Assembly: GCA_017848965.1 (NCBI GenBank)
Contig: JAFIHA010000064.1
Location: 18,927-82,926, forward strand
Length of the DNA: 64,000 bases
Source of the DNA: Dechloromonas aromatica (nom. nud.)
GTDB taxonomy: Bacteria > Pseudomonadota > Gammaproteobacteria > Burkholderiales > Rhodocyclaceae
Direction: 5' to 3'
The translations under genes were made by a program, and so were the position numbers. Below, piece by piece: positions 40,179-49,888 of this stretch (positions are counted from its first letter, which is position 1; each line of letters opens with the position of its first letter). A model generated the notes under the pieces. That model saw only the letters and a list, made by a program, of their open reading frames with translations, ran no database searches and was not told the DNA's origin.

Positions 40179-42467
40179 GTGAAAATCCGCTCCAGTGCAG
40201 ACCCGCTCGATGTCGGTGACGTTAACCGGCGCATGGCGTTCGCTTTCGGCGGTCTGATCTTCGTCCTGATGACCGTCATCCTGCTTGCCGGCGGCGGATA
40301 CCTGTACCAGGTCATGAGTCGCGAGCAGGACAAGCTGTCGTCGCTGACCACGCGCGTGCTGGCCAACGCGGTCAATCGCATCAGCTTTTCCGGCAAATAC
40401 CACGCCCGCCTGATGCTGGAAGAGGTCAAGCAGTCGCACCCGGATCTTGTCTATCTGCGGCTGATCGACAAGACCGGCCAGGTGATCGCCGATAGCGATC
40501 CGGCGCGCAACGACATGCAGGTCGGCGCCGAACTGCTGCCGCTGATCGACCGGGTGGTTTCGGGAAAAACGCCGGAAGTGGTGCGCCAGCTGGTGCGCGA
40601 CGATGTGCCGATCCGTGAAGTGACGCTGATCTATCGCGGCGGCTACGACGATGACGTGCTTGGCGTCATCCAGGTCGGCCTGTCGGAGGTCGAAAGCTCG
40701 AAGGCGCTGCTCGCCGGCATGGTGTTCGTCATCGTGCTGACCTCGGGTCTGCTGATGATCGGCATCTTCCTGACTTTGCGCCTGAGTGCCCACTTTGCCA
40801 TGCCGATCCGGCGCGTCGCTCAGGAACTGGACCAGGAGCGCGTGCTGTTGCGCACCGTCATTTCGACCATCCCCGACCTGGTCTGGTTGAAGGACGCGAA
40901 CGGCGTTTATCTTTCCTGCAACCTCGAATTCGAACGTTTCTTCGGCAAGCCGGAAGCGGAGATCGTTGGCCGGACCGATTACGATTTTGTCGATCCGTCG
41001 CTGGCCGACAGCTTCCGGGCCAATGACCAGGCCGCCGTCGAGGCCGGCCGACCGTTGGTCAACGAGGAGTGGATCACCTACGCCTCGGACGGCCATCGGG
41101 CCTTCCTCGAAACGACCAAGACACCGATGTTCGCGCCCGACGGGGCGCTCATCGGGGTGCTCGGCATCGGCCACGACATCACGGAAAGCCGGGCCAACCA
41201 GCTGGAGATCGTGCGCAACCGCGATCACCTGGAAGAAGTCGTCGCCGAGCGTACTGTCGAACTGAAACAGGCCAAGGACGCAGCCGAAACGGCCAACATG
41301 GCAAAGAGCGCCTTCCTGGCCAACATGAGCCATGAAATCCGTACGCCGCTCAACGCCATCACTGGTATGGCGCACGTCATCCGGCGTGGCGGGGTCAGCG
41401 AGAAGCAGGCCGAGCAACTGGACAAGCTGGAGGGGGCGGGGCACCACCTGGTCGAAGTCATCAACGCGATTCTCGATTTGTCCAAGATCGAGGCCGGCAA
41501 ATTCGTGCTCGAAGAGGAACTCGTCAGCATCGAGGAAATCACCGAGAACGCGCTGAGCATCGTCGGTGCAGGCCTGCGTGCCAAGGGGCTGCAGCTGACG
41601 GTCCACAACGCCGCCATGCCGCTTGGCTTGATGGGCGACCGGACGCGTCTGCAGCAAGCGCTGCTCAATTACCTGTCGAATGCCGTCAAGTTCACCGAGC
41701 GCGGCACGATCACCCTGCGTTCCTTCGTGCTCGAAGAGACGCGCGACGATGTGCTGCTGCGTTTCGAAGTCAGCGACACCGGGATCGGTATCGAAACCGC
41801 TGCGCTCGAACGCCTGTTCTCGGCCTTCGTTCAGGTCGACAGCACGACCACCCGGAAATATGGCGGCACCGGGCTGGGGTTGGCGATCACCAGAAAACTG
41901 GCCGAACTGATGGGCGGTGCGGCGGGGGCCAGCAGCGTGCCGGGGCAGGGCAGCACCTTCTGGTTCACGGCGCGGCTGCGCAAGGGGCAGGATCAGCATG
42001 CGACGGCGGGAACGCCCTTGACACAGGCGGAAGCCGTCCTCGGCCGCAAGTACGTCGGTACCCGCGTCTTGCTGGCGGAAGACGAGCCGATCAACCGGGA
42101 AATCGCTCTCGCCATGCTCGAAGACGTCGGTCTGGTCGTCGATACCGCGGCGGACGGCGTGGAGGCGGTGCAACTGGCGGGCGACAACGATTACGCGCTG
42201 ATGCTGATGGACATGCAGATGCCGAACATGGACGGGTTGGCAGCGACGCGGCGGATCCGGCAACTGGCGTCGCACGCGCATACGCCGATCCTGGCCATGA
42301 CCGCCAACGCCTTTGCCGAGGACCGCTCCCGTTGTTTCGATGCCGGCATGGATGACTTCATCGCCAAACCGGTGCGGCCGGAGCAGCTCTACCTGATCCT
42401 GCTCAACTGGCTGGATGCCGCCCGGAGTTCCGAGGATCGACGATCGGCAGAAAAAAAGCCAACCTGA
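40179..42467 (+). CDS. Hybrid sensor histidine kinase (TM-sensor-TM-PAS-HisKA-HATPase-REC)
   Basis: 762 aa. TM1 about 20-45, a periplasmic region about 50-172, TM2 about 175-200, a PAS domain about 220-340 ([18 protein letters not shown]), a coiled coil, then HisKA with His about 385 ([12 protein letters not shown]), HATPase ([21 protein letters not shown]), and a C-terminal receiver with the phospho-accepting Asp in [11 protein letters not shown] (about 670). Forms a pair with the preceding periplasmic binding protein. No HPt domain or output regulator is encoded next to it, so the relay must continue elsewhere. An intrinsic terminator overlaps its last codons. Confidence 0.92.
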   Translation: MKIRSSADPLDVGDVNRRMAFAFGGLIFVLMTVILLAGGGYLYQVMSREQDKLSSLTTRVLANAVNRISFSGKYHARLMLEEVKQSHPDLVYLRLIDKTGQVIADSDPARNDMQVGAELLPLIDRVVSGKTPEVVRQLVRDDVPIREVTLIYRGGYDDDVLGVIQVGLSEVESSKALLAGMVFVIVLTSGLLMIGIFLTLRLSAHFAMPIRRVAQELDQERVLLRTVISTIPDLVWLKDANGVYLSCNLEFERFFGKPEAEIVGRTDYDFVDPSLADSFRANDQAAVEAGRPLVNEEWITYASDGHRAFLETTKTPMFAPDGALIGVLGIGHDITESRANQLEIVRNRDHLEEVVAERTVELKQAKDAAETANMAKSAFLANMSHEIRTPLNAITGMAHVIRRGGVSEKQAEQLDKLEGAGHHLVEVINAILDLSKIEAGKFVLEEELVSIEEITENALSIVGAGLRAKGLQLTVHNAAMPLGLMGDRTRLQQALLNYLSNAVKFTERGTITLRSFVLEETRDDVLLRFEVSDTGIGIETAALERLFSAFVQVDSTTTRKYGGTGLGLAITRKLAELMGGAAGASSVPGQGSTFWFTARLRKGQDQHATAGTPLTQAEAVLGRKYVGTRVLLAEDEPINREIALAMLEDVGLVVDTAADGVEAVQLAGDNDYALMLMDMQMPNMDGLAATRRIRQLASHAHTPILAMTANAFAEDRSRCFDAGMDDFIAKPVRPEQLYLILLNWLDAARSSEDRRSAEKKPT

Positions 42468-42481
42468 TCCGGTTGGCTTTT
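42454..42481 (+). terminator. Terminator overlapping the hybrid-kinase stop codon
   Basis: The stem AAAAGCCAACC/GGTTGGCTTTT encloses TGATCC, whose TGA is the stop codon itself. The 3' arm ends in TTTT, giving an intrinsic terminator built into the end of the gene. Confidence 0.85.
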
Positions 42482-42512
42482 GCGGTCCGTGCGATGCCCG
42501 GAGGTCTGGCGT

Positions 42513-42740
42513 TCAGGCCTCGGCTGTCTTGGGGCGCAGTTCCTTGGTGTGCTTTTCGAAACTCTGCACCTGGTTTTCGGCTTCCTCGGCGCTGACTGCG
42601 TAGAGCTCCTGGACCTGGCCGACCAGCAATTCGCGCTTGCTGTCGATGATCTCCAGGCGGGCCTGGTTGATCTTGCCCCAGCGCGACTTGATTTTGACCC
42701 CGACCAGCTTCCAGACATCCGCATCAATTTCCCAGCTCAT
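42513..42740 (-). CDS. CsbD-like general stress protein
   Basis: 75 aa, small and highly charged. It follows the CsbD family outline: W-x7-KIKSRWGKI near the N-terminus, then KRELLVGQVQELYAVSAEEAENQV. CsbD-like proteins are induced by envelope or phosphate stress; biochemical role unknown. Single gene, oriented the same way as phoD but separated by a 13-bp hairpin. Confidence 0.8.
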   Translation of the reverse strand: MSWEIDADVWKLVGVKIKSRWGKINQARLEIIDSKRELLVGQVQELYAVSAEEAENQVQSFEKHTKELRPKTAEA

Positions 42741-42840
42741 TTGCAGCTCCTTGTAGGTGGCGCCTGGCGAGATTGCCTGGCGCCCGCTTCCGCCAGCGTT
42801 GCGCTCCAGCCTCGTAAGGAAAGGGTCAAGGCCGGACAGG

Positions 42841-42879
42841 AGCGGTAGCCGGGGCGTCTATTGCAGCCCGGCTACCGCT
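42841..42879 (-). terminator. Strong hairpin downstream of phoD
   Basis: A perfect 13-bp inverted repeat (AGCGGTAGCCGGG / CCCGGCTACCGCT) with a 13-base loop lies 73 bp after the phoD stop. It has no T-run in either direction. It may protect the 3' end or act with Rho. Confidence 0.5.
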
Positions 42880-42951
42880 TCAGACTAACCGAAAGCGGGT
42901 GGGCCGTCTGAGCTCATTTGCGTTGCTGGCGAAAATAATCCGGCCGGAGGC

Positions 42952-45189
42952 TCAGCTGATGGTCACGGTTTTCGTCCCGGCGGCGATGCGGGCCGTGGTT
43001 TCCGTGGCGACGATGGCGCTGCCGGGGGCGTCGCTACCGATCAGGCGGTGCATCTTGCGCAGGCGGCAGACGAGTTCGTCCGGGGTCAGCGTGACCACTG
43101 CGTAGCCCTGGGCGTCGCTGTCGATGTGCTTGAGCCACGGGTTGCCGTCGAGCCCGGCGAGTGTCTGGGCAAGGCCGAGCAGGCTGGTGTTGAAGGCCGG
43201 GTCGGCGGCCAGTCCGCTGAGCACGGCGTCGGTCGTCGCGTCGAGCTGGGCTTCCGGTACGCCCTTTTGCGCCAGCGCGCTGCGCACCGGGTGGCGCACC
43301 TGCTGCTGCAGGTCGGCTAGCGTCGGCGCCGGGCGACCGAGGGTGTAGTCGAGCAGGTTGACGTCGAAGCTGATGTCGCCGACACCGGGTACCGGCAGGT
43401 TGCTGATCGGGTAATAGACCAGCGTGGCGAGGTCGCTGGACAGCGCGGCGACGGCGCTCTTGAGGTAGGAGAAGAAGGAGTCGCTGGAGACGCCGGCGAC
43501 GACGATCTCGTTCATCACCGGGTTGCCGCCGCCGGCGGCGCGGTAGTCGTCGCGCACTTCACCGGCGTAGAAGGCGTGGATGTCGCCGGTCAGGGCGACG
43601 ACGTTGGCGATGTTGTTGCTGGCGATGAAGTTCATCAGGTCGCGCCGCTCGGCGTCGTAGCCGTCCCACATGTCGGCGTTGAGGACGAATTTCTGGAAGT
43701 AGGGGGCCAGCGCGGCCTTGTCGGCGGCCGGGATGTAGGCCGAATTGACGCCGTTGGCGACGATGTCCGGCATGATCACGCCGAAGGCGGTGGCGGCGCC
43801 GACCGTCGGTACCGCCTGCAGGGCGATCAGCGCGGCGATGGCGCGCGTGCCGTCGAGGCCGAGTTTGAGCAGCATGACTTCCGAGCCCCACAGTTTCCAG
43901 GTCGTGTTGGCGTTGCCCAGCGTCGTCTTCCACCAGTCGCGCTGCGTCGCGCCGAGCATCGAAACCAGCGCCAGCGGGTCGCCCAGGCCAGTGCCGGCGG
44001 CGATCTTGGCCGCTTCGACCTGATCGTAGAGGACCGCTTCGGGCACCATGTAGCGGCTGCCGATCGACCCCGTCGCGCTGCCGGTGGCCGGGTTGGGCGC
44101 CGCTTCCGGGATCAGGTGGTCGCTGCGGTAGAGGCGTTCGTCGGTCATCAGCAGATGGGCCAGGGTGCCGAAGCGGAAGTCGCGGTAGAGGCGGATCGTC
44201 GCAAAGCCGGCGACCGAGTCGTCGAAGCTGACGTCGGCCGGCATGTATTCGAACCAGGCCTGGTTGGCGACGCGGCGGCGGGCGGTGGCGTGGCTGTTGT
44301 CGCCGGCGCCGCTGGCCGGGTCGTAGCTGCCGTTGTCGTAGGTGATGGCGTCGCCCCAGCAGTCGTCGGAAAACTCGTGGTCGTCCCAGATGGCGATCAT
44401 CGCGAAACGTTCATGGACCGCCTGCAGACGCGGGTCGGAGCGGTAGCGCTTGTACAGGTAGCGGTAGTCGTCGAGGCTGGTGGCGTAGCTCGAACCGTCG
44501 GCGTTGGCGGTGCCGTTGGGGAAGACCAGCGCGCCGTGGCGGCTTTCGACGCTGGCGCTCTGGAAGGCGGCGCCGACCGTCTCGTAGATGTAGTCGCCGA
44601 GGTGGATGAAGAAGTCGAGATCGCCGTCTTGCGCCATCAGGTCGTCGAAGCCGGCCCAGTGATTGACGCTCCAGTCCTGGCAGACGAGCAGGCCGAACTT
44701 GAGTTGGCCGATGGCGGCGTCTACGGCCGGCGCGGTGCGGAAGCGGCCGACGCGGGAGCGGCTGCCGTCGACGCGGAACTGGTAGTAGTAGGTGGTCGCC
44801 GGATTGAGACCGCCCAGCTTGTGGCGGATCGTGTGGTCGTAGCGTTGCTGGGCGGCGACGCCGACGCTGGCGATGTCCTTGCCCTGCAGCGCCTGGTTGC
44901 CGCCGAGCAGGGCGGCGTTGGCGGGGTCGCTCGAAATCAGCAACTGGGCGTCGATGTCGCCGCTGCCGGCGACTGCGATGTCGTCGGCGCTGTTCGGCAG
45001 GATGCGGGTCCACAGTACGATGCTGTCCGGGCGCGGATCGGCGGCGGCGATGCTTTGCGGAAACTTGTGGCGGTCGGCACTGCCGCCACCGCTGCTGCCG
45101 AGGCAGCCGGCCAGGCCGAAGCTGGCGATCGAAGCCGAGATGAAGCCGCTGGCGCGCAGGAAGTCGCGGCGGGTGACATTGACGCTCAT
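42952..45189 (-). CDS. phoD: PhoD-like alkaline phosphatase/phosphodiesterase, Tat lipoprotein
   Basis: 745 aa. A Tat motif (TRRDFLR) and hydrophobic core lead into a lipobox (LAGC, Cys about 29), so this is a Tat-exported lipoprotein. Then a PhoD N-terminal beta domain (about 40-150; SGDIDAQLLISSDP, TTYYYQFRV) and the metallophosphatase domain: FFIHLGDYIYE, AIWDDHEFSDD and GDIHAFYAGE supply Asp/His metal ligands. The C-terminal 200 aa are an extension beyond usual PhoD length (about 520-580 aa). The ATG at 45187-45189 follows AGGGGA; the open frame continues upstream without a better start. Role: release of phosphate from phosphodiesters/monoesters outside the cytoplasmic membrane. Confidence 0.88.
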   Translation of the reverse strand: MSVNVTRRDFLRASGFISASIASFGLAGCLGSSGGGSADRHKFPQSIAAADPRPDSIVLWTRILPNSADDIAVAGSGDIDAQLLISSDPANAALLGGNQALQGKDIASVGVAAQQRYDHTIRHKLGGLNPATTYYYQFRVDGSRSRVGRFRTAPAVDAAIGQLKFGLLVCQDWSVNHWAGFDDLMAQDGDLDFFIHLGDYIYETVGAAFQSASVESRHGALVFPNGTANADGSSYATSLDDYRYLYKRYRSDPRLQAVHERFAMIAIWDDHEFSDDCWGDAITYDNGSYDPASGAGDNSHATARRRVANQAWFEYMPADVSFDDSVAGFATIRLYRDFRFGTLAHLLMTDERLYRSDHLIPEAAPNPATGSATGSIGSRYMVPEAVLYDQVEAAKIAAGTGLGDPLALVSMLGATQRDWWKTTLGNANTTWKLWGSEVMLLKLGLDGTRAIAALIALQAVPTVGAATAFGVIMPDIVANGVNSAYIPAADKAALAPYFQKFVLNADMWDGYDAERRDLMNFIASNNIANVVALTGDIHAFYAGEVRDDYRAAGGGNPVMNEIVVAGVSSDSFFSYLKSAVAALSSDLATLVYYPISNLPVPGVGDISFDVNLLDYTLGRPAPTLADLQQQVRHPVRSALAQKGVPEAQLDATTDAVLSGLAADPAFNTSLLGLAQTLAGLDGNPWLKHIDSDAQGYAVVTLTPDELVCRLRKMHRLIGSDAPGSAIVATETTARIAAGTKTVTIS

Positions 45190-45268
45190 GGGGTTCCCCT
45201 GACTGACGATGCGAAAAGGCGCAGTTTGCCGGGGCCAGGTTATCGCCCTGTGACAGTCCGGCGACGCG

Positions 45269-46798
45269 TCAGGAAATACCGTAGCGGCGCAGCCGGGCGG
45301 CGATCGCCGTGTGCGAGGTGCCGAGCCGGCGGGCCAGGCGGCGGCTGGACGGGTATTCCCGGTAGAGGCGTTGCAGCAGCTTGCGCTCGAAGTCGGCGAC
45401 CGCCTGTTCGAGACTGGCGACGGCGCCGCTATCGTCGCCGTCTTCCGGCACTGGGTCGGCTTCGTGCGCCAGTTCGAGGTCGGCAACGTCGATCTGGCGC
45501 CCTTCGCAGATGGTGACGGCGCGGAAGATCACGTTCTGCAACTGGCGGACGTTGCCGATCCACGGATTGGCCTGCAGTGCGGCGGCCGCCGCCGGGCTCA
45601 GACGGAGCGCCGGGCGCGCCGCCTGGGCGCAGGCGCGGGCGAGGAAATCGCGGGCCAGCGGCAGGATGTCGCCGGGCCGCTCGCGCAGCGGCGGCACGTG
45701 CAGGTTGAGGACGTTGAGGCGGAACAGCAGGTCCTGACGGAAACGGCCGTCGCTGACCATGCCTTCCAGCGCGCGGTGGGTGGCGCTGATGATGCGCACG
45801 TCGATGCGGATTTCGCGCTCGCCGCCGACACGGCGGAAGCTGCCGTCGTTGAGGAAGCGCAGCAGCTTGGCCTGCAGGTAGGGCGACATTTCGCCGATCT
45901 CGTCGAGGAAGACGGTGCCGCCGTCGGCCAGTTCGAGCAGGCCGGGCTTGCCGCCGCGCAGCGCGCCGGTGAAGGCGCCGGCGGCGTAGCCGAAGAGTTC
46001 GGCCTCGGCCAGGTTTTCCGGCAGGGCGGCGCAGTTGAGCGCGAAGAAGGGCTGCTGGCGGCGGCCGCTGCCGGCGTGGCAGGCGTGCGCCAGCAGTTCC
46101 TTGCCGGTGCCGGTCTCGCCGGTGATCAGCAGCGGCGCATCGACCATCGCCATGCGCGCGGCGCGTTGCTTGAGCTGGGCGATCGCCGGCGAATCGCCAA
46201 GGATCGCCTCGAAGCCGCCGGCGTCGTAGTTCTGCAGCGCGCTCATGCGCTCGCCGAGGCGGCTCGGCGTGTGCAGCATCAGCACGGCGCCCGCCACCTG
46301 GCCGCCGCTTTCCTGCAAGGGTTTGCTTTCGAGCAGGTAGGGTTCGCCCCGGATCAATACCTCGCGCACCGGCAGGCGGTAGTTGCTGGCGAGCAGTTCG
46401 CCGGGCAGCTCGGGGTCGTCGATCAGCCCGGGCAGCGTGTTGCCGACCGGGCTTTCGCCGCCGCAGGCGGCGCGGGCGGCCTGGTTGGCGACGACGACGC
46501 GGCCGTCCTGGTCGACGGCGAGGATGGGGTCGGGCTGGGCGTCGAGCAGAGCGTCGAGGTAGAGCCGGCGTTGCGCGCCGGGCAGCATGGCGACCGGTTC
46601 GACCCGGTCGACGCCGGCGACGCCGAGCAACTGGGCGCGCAGTTCGGCGAGTTCGGCCGGGGCGACGGCCGGCGCCTCGATGTAGATGTGTGGCGGATCG
46701 ACTTCGACCGCCGTCACGTTGAGGGCGCGGCCGGCCAGTTGGGCGAGGACTTCCTGGGCGATACCGACGCGGTCGGCGAAGTGGACGGCGATGCGCAT
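45269..46798 (-). CDS. TyrR/PhhR-like sigma-54 activator (ACT-PAS-AAA-HTH)
   Basis: 509 aa. ACT domain about 1-75 (amino-acid sensing), PAS about 78-185, AAA+ about 206-435 with Walker A GETGTGKE, an intact GAFTGA loop, and a TyrR-type C-terminal HTH (RRLARRLGTSHTAIAARLRRYG). E. coli TyrR has lost GAFTGA and acts with sigma-70; this protein keeps it, as Pseudomonas PhhR does, so it should activate sigma-54 promoters. It is divergent from dadA, the likely target. Two palindromes lie in the shared 250-bp gap. Confidence 0.9.
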   Translation of the reverse strand: MRIAVHFADRVGIAQEVLAQLAGRALNVTAVEVDPPHIYIEAPAVAPAELAELRAQLLGVAGVDRVEPVAMLPGAQRRLYLDALLDAQPDPILAVDQDGRVVVANQAARAACGGESPVGNTLPGLIDDPELPGELLASNYRLPVREVLIRGEPYLLESKPLQESGGQVAGAVLMLHTPSRLGERMSALQNYDAGGFEAILGDSPAIAQLKQRAARMAMVDAPLLITGETGTGKELLAHACHAGSGRRQQPFFALNCAALPENLAEAELFGYAAGAFTGALRGGKPGLLELADGGTVFLDEIGEMSPYLQAKLLRFLNDGSFRRVGGEREIRIDVRIISATHRALEGMVSDGRFRQDLLFRLNVLNLHVPPLRERPGDILPLARDFLARACAQAARPALRLSPAAAAALQANPWIGNVRQLQNVIFRAVTICEGRQIDVADLELAHEADPVPEDGDDSGAVASLEQAVADFERKLLQRLYREYPSSRRLARRLGTSHTAIAARLRRYGIS

Positions 46799-46815
46799 GG
46801 TGTTGTGTCAAGAAT

Positions 46816-46832
46816 TCGCTACGGTGTAGCGA
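46816..46832. promoter_or_regulatory. Candidate operator near the tyrR-like start
   Basis: A perfect palindrome TCGCTAC-GGT-GTAGCGA lies 17 bp upstream of the TyrR-like start codon, placed for autoregulation or repression. Confidence 0.4.
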
Positions 46833-46865
46833 TATTAATACAGTTTATTGATCTGTCGAAAAATC

Positions 46866-46878
46866 ATTGTTTAACAAT
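46866..46878. promoter_or_regulatory. Candidate operator between tyrR-like gene and dadA
   Basis: ATTGTTTAACAAT is a near-perfect palindrome (odd centre) in the middle of the divergent gap. It differs from the classical TyrR box (TGTAAA-N6-TTTACA), so its regulator is uncertain. Confidence 0.35.
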
Positions 46879-47048
46879 GGCTTGACAGATTTTCTCCGGT
46901 TGATGGTGTTGCGAATTCATTACGACAGCCGGCTGGGAACTTTGCTGTGTTTTGCAAGTCATTGAATGCAAAGGAGTTGTTTTCCTGGTACGGGAATCGC
47001 TGAATGGATCGCATCAGGAATACGAAACCTTCGGCAAGGAGAGTCGGC

Positions 47049-48353
47049 ATGCATGTTCTCGTTCTCGGCAGCGGCGTCATCGGCACCAGCGTCGCCTACT
47101 ACCTGGCGCGCGCCGGGCATCGGGTCACCGTCGTCGACCGGCAGCCCGGTCCGGCGCTGGAAACCAGCTACGCCAACGCGGGCGAAGTGTCGCCCGGTTA
47201 TTCGGCGCCCTGGGCGGGGCCCGGCGTACCGTTCAAGGCGATCAAGTGGCTGCTGATGAAACACGGGCCGCTGGTCATCAAGCCCGGCTTCGACCCCGCG
47301 CTGTGGCGCTGGATGCTGGCCATGCTCGGCAACTGCAACGCGGCGGCCTACCGGACCAACAAGCGGCGCATGGTGCGCCTGGCCGAATACAGCCGCGACT
47401 GCCTGCGCGAACTGCGTGCCGAAACCGGCATCGAGTACGACCAGCGCAGCCAGGGCACCTTGCAGTTGTTCCGCACTCAGAAGCAGCTCGACGGCATCGC
47501 CGGCGACATCGAGATCCTGCGCGAATTCGGCGTGCCCTTCGAACTGCTCGACCGCGCCGGCTACCTGCGCCACGAGCCGGCGCTGGCGGCGGTCAGCGAC
47601 AAGTTCGTCGGCGGCCTGCGCTTGCCCGGCGACGAGACCGGCGACTGTTTCAAGTTCACGCAGAACCTGGCCGGGCTGGCCGCCGGACTGGGCGTCGACT
47701 TCCGCTTCGGCGTCGATATCGGCGGGCTGGAGCATGACGGGCGGCGGATTTCCGGCGTCCGCACGACGCGCGGGACGCTGACGGCGGACCATTACGTGCT
47801 GGCCCTGGGCAGTTATTCGACCGCCCTGCTGCGGCCGCTCGGCATCGACATCCCGGTCTATCCGGTCAAGGGCTTCTCGCTCACCGTGCCGATCGTCGAT
47901 CCGGCGGCAGCGCCGGAGTCGACGGTCATGGACGAAACCCACAAGGTGGCGGTGACCCGGCTCTGCGACCGCATCCGTGTCGGCGGCACGGCGCAGCTTT
48001 CCGGCTTCGATCTCAGCCTGGCCGAAGGGCGGCGGCGGACGCTGGAATTCGTCGTCGGCGACCTCTTCCCTGGCGGCGGCGACCTCGCCCGGGCCGAGTT
48101 CTGGACCGGCCTGCGGCCGATGACGCCGGACGGCACGCCGATCGTCGGCCGCACCCGTTACGACAACCTGCTGCTGAGCACCGGCCACGGCACGCTGGGA
48201 TGGACGATGGCGGCCGGCACCGGGCGCGTCGTCGCCGATCTGGTCTGTGGCCGGCAGCCGGAAATCGCCGTCGACGACCTCGGCGTCGCGCGTTACGCCG
48301 GTGCTCAGCTACGTCGTCCGGCACCGCGCCCGGTTTCTGCGGCGCCGGCCTGA
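47049..48353 (+). CDS. dadA: D-amino acid dehydrogenase small subunit
   Basis: 434 aa FAD enzyme that oxidises D-amino acids (especially D-alanine) and passes electrons to quinone. The FAD motif [20 protein letters not shown] is at the N-terminus, then [22 protein letters not shown], and near the C-terminus [16 protein letters not shown] and [12 protein letters not shown]. The ATG at 47049 follows AAGGAGAGTCGGC. Divergent from the TyrR-like activator, which probably controls it in response to amino acids. The Ala racemase (dadX) that often follows is absent. Confidence 0.94.
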   Translation: MHVLVLGSGVIGTSVAYYLARAGHRVTVVDRQPGPALETSYANAGEVSPGYSAPWAGPGVPFKAIKWLLMKHGPLVIKPGFDPALWRWMLAMLGNCNAAAYRTNKRRMVRLAEYSRDCLRELRAETGIEYDQRSQGTLQLFRTQKQLDGIAGDIEILREFGVPFELLDRAGYLRHEPALAAVSDKFVGGLRLPGDETGDCFKFTQNLAGLAAGLGVDFRFGVDIGGLEHDGRRISGVRTTRGTLTADHYVLALGSYSTALLRPLGIDIPVYPVKGFSLTVPIVDPAAAPESTVMDETHKVAVTRLCDRIRVGGTAQLSGFDLSLAEGRRRTLEFVVGDLFPGGGDLARAEFWTGLRPMTPDGTPIVGRTRYDNLLLSTGHGTLGWTMAAGTGRVVADLVCGRQPEIAVDDLGVARYAGAQLRRPAPRPVSAAPA

Positions 48354-48447
48354 AACGTTACAAATCGGCCGCCAATTCGCTGCAACTTCTGCGTCGGCAA
48401 CCGGTCAGTCCTCTGGTAGTGCAACCCACCATTACGAGGAGACGAAG

Positions 48448-48882
48448 ATGCCGAACAGAGCTGTCATCAAGATTGTCCAGAATCGCGAATTCCTGGTCTG
48501 CCAGCCGGCCGACGACGTGCGGACCGTCGCCGCGCACATGAAACGGCACGGCCAGGCGGCGGTCCTGGTGGTGTCGCCGGAGGGCCTGCTGCTCGGCATC
48601 TGCACCGAGCGCGACCTGGCCTACAAGGTGCTGGCCGAGGGGCTGGACGGGACGACCCCGGTGTCGGCGGTGATGACGCCGGAGCCGCGCACCGTGCCGC
48701 CGGAGATGATCTTCGGCCATGTCCTGCACTTGATGTACGAAGGCGGTTTCCGCCACATGCCGGTGGTCGATCCGGGCGGCCGGCCGCTCGGCCTGGTTTC
48801 GGCGCGTGACGCGCTGGGCTTGGAAATGATCAGTTTCGCCGGCGAGATGGCGCAGCGCGAGGCGCTGGCGGAAGTTCTCTAG
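48448..48882 (+). CDS. CBS-domain pair protein
   Basis: 144 aa with two tandem CBS domains (first about 10-65, AAHMKRHGQAAVLVVSPEGLLLGICTERDL; second about 75-135, MTPEPRTVPPEMIFGHVLHLMYEGGFRHMPVVD). Such stand-alone pairs bind adenine nucleotides and regulate a partner. GAGGAGACGAAG precedes the ATG. It follows dadA by 95 bp; its stop overlaps the convergent LysR stop by 4 bp. Confidence 0.88.
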   Translation: MPNRAVIKIVQNREFLVCQPADDVRTVAAHMKRHGQAAVLVVSPEGLLLGICTERDLAYKVLAEGLDGTTPVSAVMTPEPRTVPPEMIFGHVLHLMYEGGFRHMPVVDPGGRPLGLVSARDALGLEMISFAGEMAQREALAEVL

Positions 48883-49781
48883 GCTGCTGCAGGCGCCGCC
48901 GCCTGCAGCAGTTCGCCGATGAATGCCGAGGCGGGCAGGGACAGCACCTTGCCCTTCAGATGCACGATCGACCACGGCTGCTGGATCGGAAAGCCGGCGA
49001 CGTCGAGCAGGCAGAGACCGTTGTCGGCCGGATCGGCGGCCAGCGCGTGGCGCGACAGGATGGACAGGCCGACGCCGCTGGCGACGAGGTCGCGGATCGC
49101 CTCGTTGCTGGCGACCGTCAGCCTGACCTTGAGCGTCTGGCCGCTGGCCTGCAGGTGGCGATCCACCGCCGCCCGCGAACCGGAGCCGGCTTCGCGCAGC
49201 AGGAAGGGCTCGTCGGCCAGCGCGGCGGCGTCGATCCGCCGGCCGGCCAGGCAATGGCCAAGCGGGGCGACGACGTGCAGCGGGTTGTCGAGGAAGGGGC
49301 GGACGACGACATCGATGTCCTGCGGCGGGTAGGACATGATGTAGAGGTCGTCCTCGTTTTTGCGCATGCGGTCGACGACGCCGGCCCGGTTGGTGATCTC
49401 GAGCCGGACGTCGATTTCCGGGTAGCGGCGGCAGAAGGCGCCGAGCATGCGCGGCAGGAAGTACTGCGCGGTATTGACCAGGGCAACGCGCAGGCGCCCG
49501 CTATGCAGGCCTTTCAACGCGCCGATCGCAGCGTCGAGGCGGTTCCATTCGTGGTCGAGGACGCGCACCGTCGCCAGCAGTTCCTCGCCGGCGGCGGTCA
49601 GCCGGATGTCGCGGCCGATCTGCTCGAACAGCGGCAGACCCAGCGTATCGGCCAGTTGGCGAATCTGGATCGAGACTGCCGGCTGGGTCAGGTGCAGGGT
49701 CTCGGCGGCGCGCGAGAAACTGCCCAGACGGGCTACCGTGGCAAAGGTTTCGAGCTGGCGCGGGGTGATGTGGCGCTTCAA
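48879..49781 (-). CDS. LysR-family regulator, CbbR-like, of the SbtAB genes
   Basis: 300 aa from a TTG at 49779-49781, chosen because it gives the standard M-K-R-H-I-T-P-R-Q-L start; a TTG eleven codons earlier (49814) is open too. N-terminal winged HTH (GSFSRAAETLHLTQPAVSIQIRQL) and a LysR substrate-binding domain (about 95-295) closest in style to CbbR/RbcR regulators of carbon fixation. It is divergent from the bicarbonate transporter gene, the usual sign that it controls it. The inducer is unknown. Confidence 0.85.
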   Translation of the reverse strand: MKRHITPRQLETFATVARLGSFSRAAETLHLTQPAVSIQIRQLADTLGLPLFEQIGRDIRLTAAGEELLATVRVLDHEWNRLDAAIGALKGLHSGRLRVALVNTAQYFLPRMLGAFCRRYPEIDVRLEITNRAGVVDRMRKNEDDLYIMSYPPQDIDVVVRPFLDNPLHVVAPLGHCLAGRRIDAAALADEPFLLREAGSGSRAAVDRHLQASGQTLKVRLTVASNEAIRDLVASGVGLSILSRHALAADPADNGLCLLDVAGFPIQQPWSIVHLKGKVLSLPASAFIGELLQAAAPAAA

Positions 49782-49888
49782 TATATAAGTTTCAACAAAT
49801 GATCGGCGTGCCAAGTTTAATTGGATTTAATCGATGGCAGAAGGGATAGTCACGCCGTCGCGGCCTTGCCGCCTGCCGGATTGCCTTC

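Noticed and set aside
39150-42281. A 1043-codon minus-strand frame opposite the binding protein and hybrid kinase
   Set aside because: Shadow; both plus-strand genes have complete domain structure.
46900-46960. Sigma-54 promoter for dadA (several GG...GC pairs)
   Set aside because: All candidate GG-GC pairs have 9- or 13-bp spacing instead of 12.
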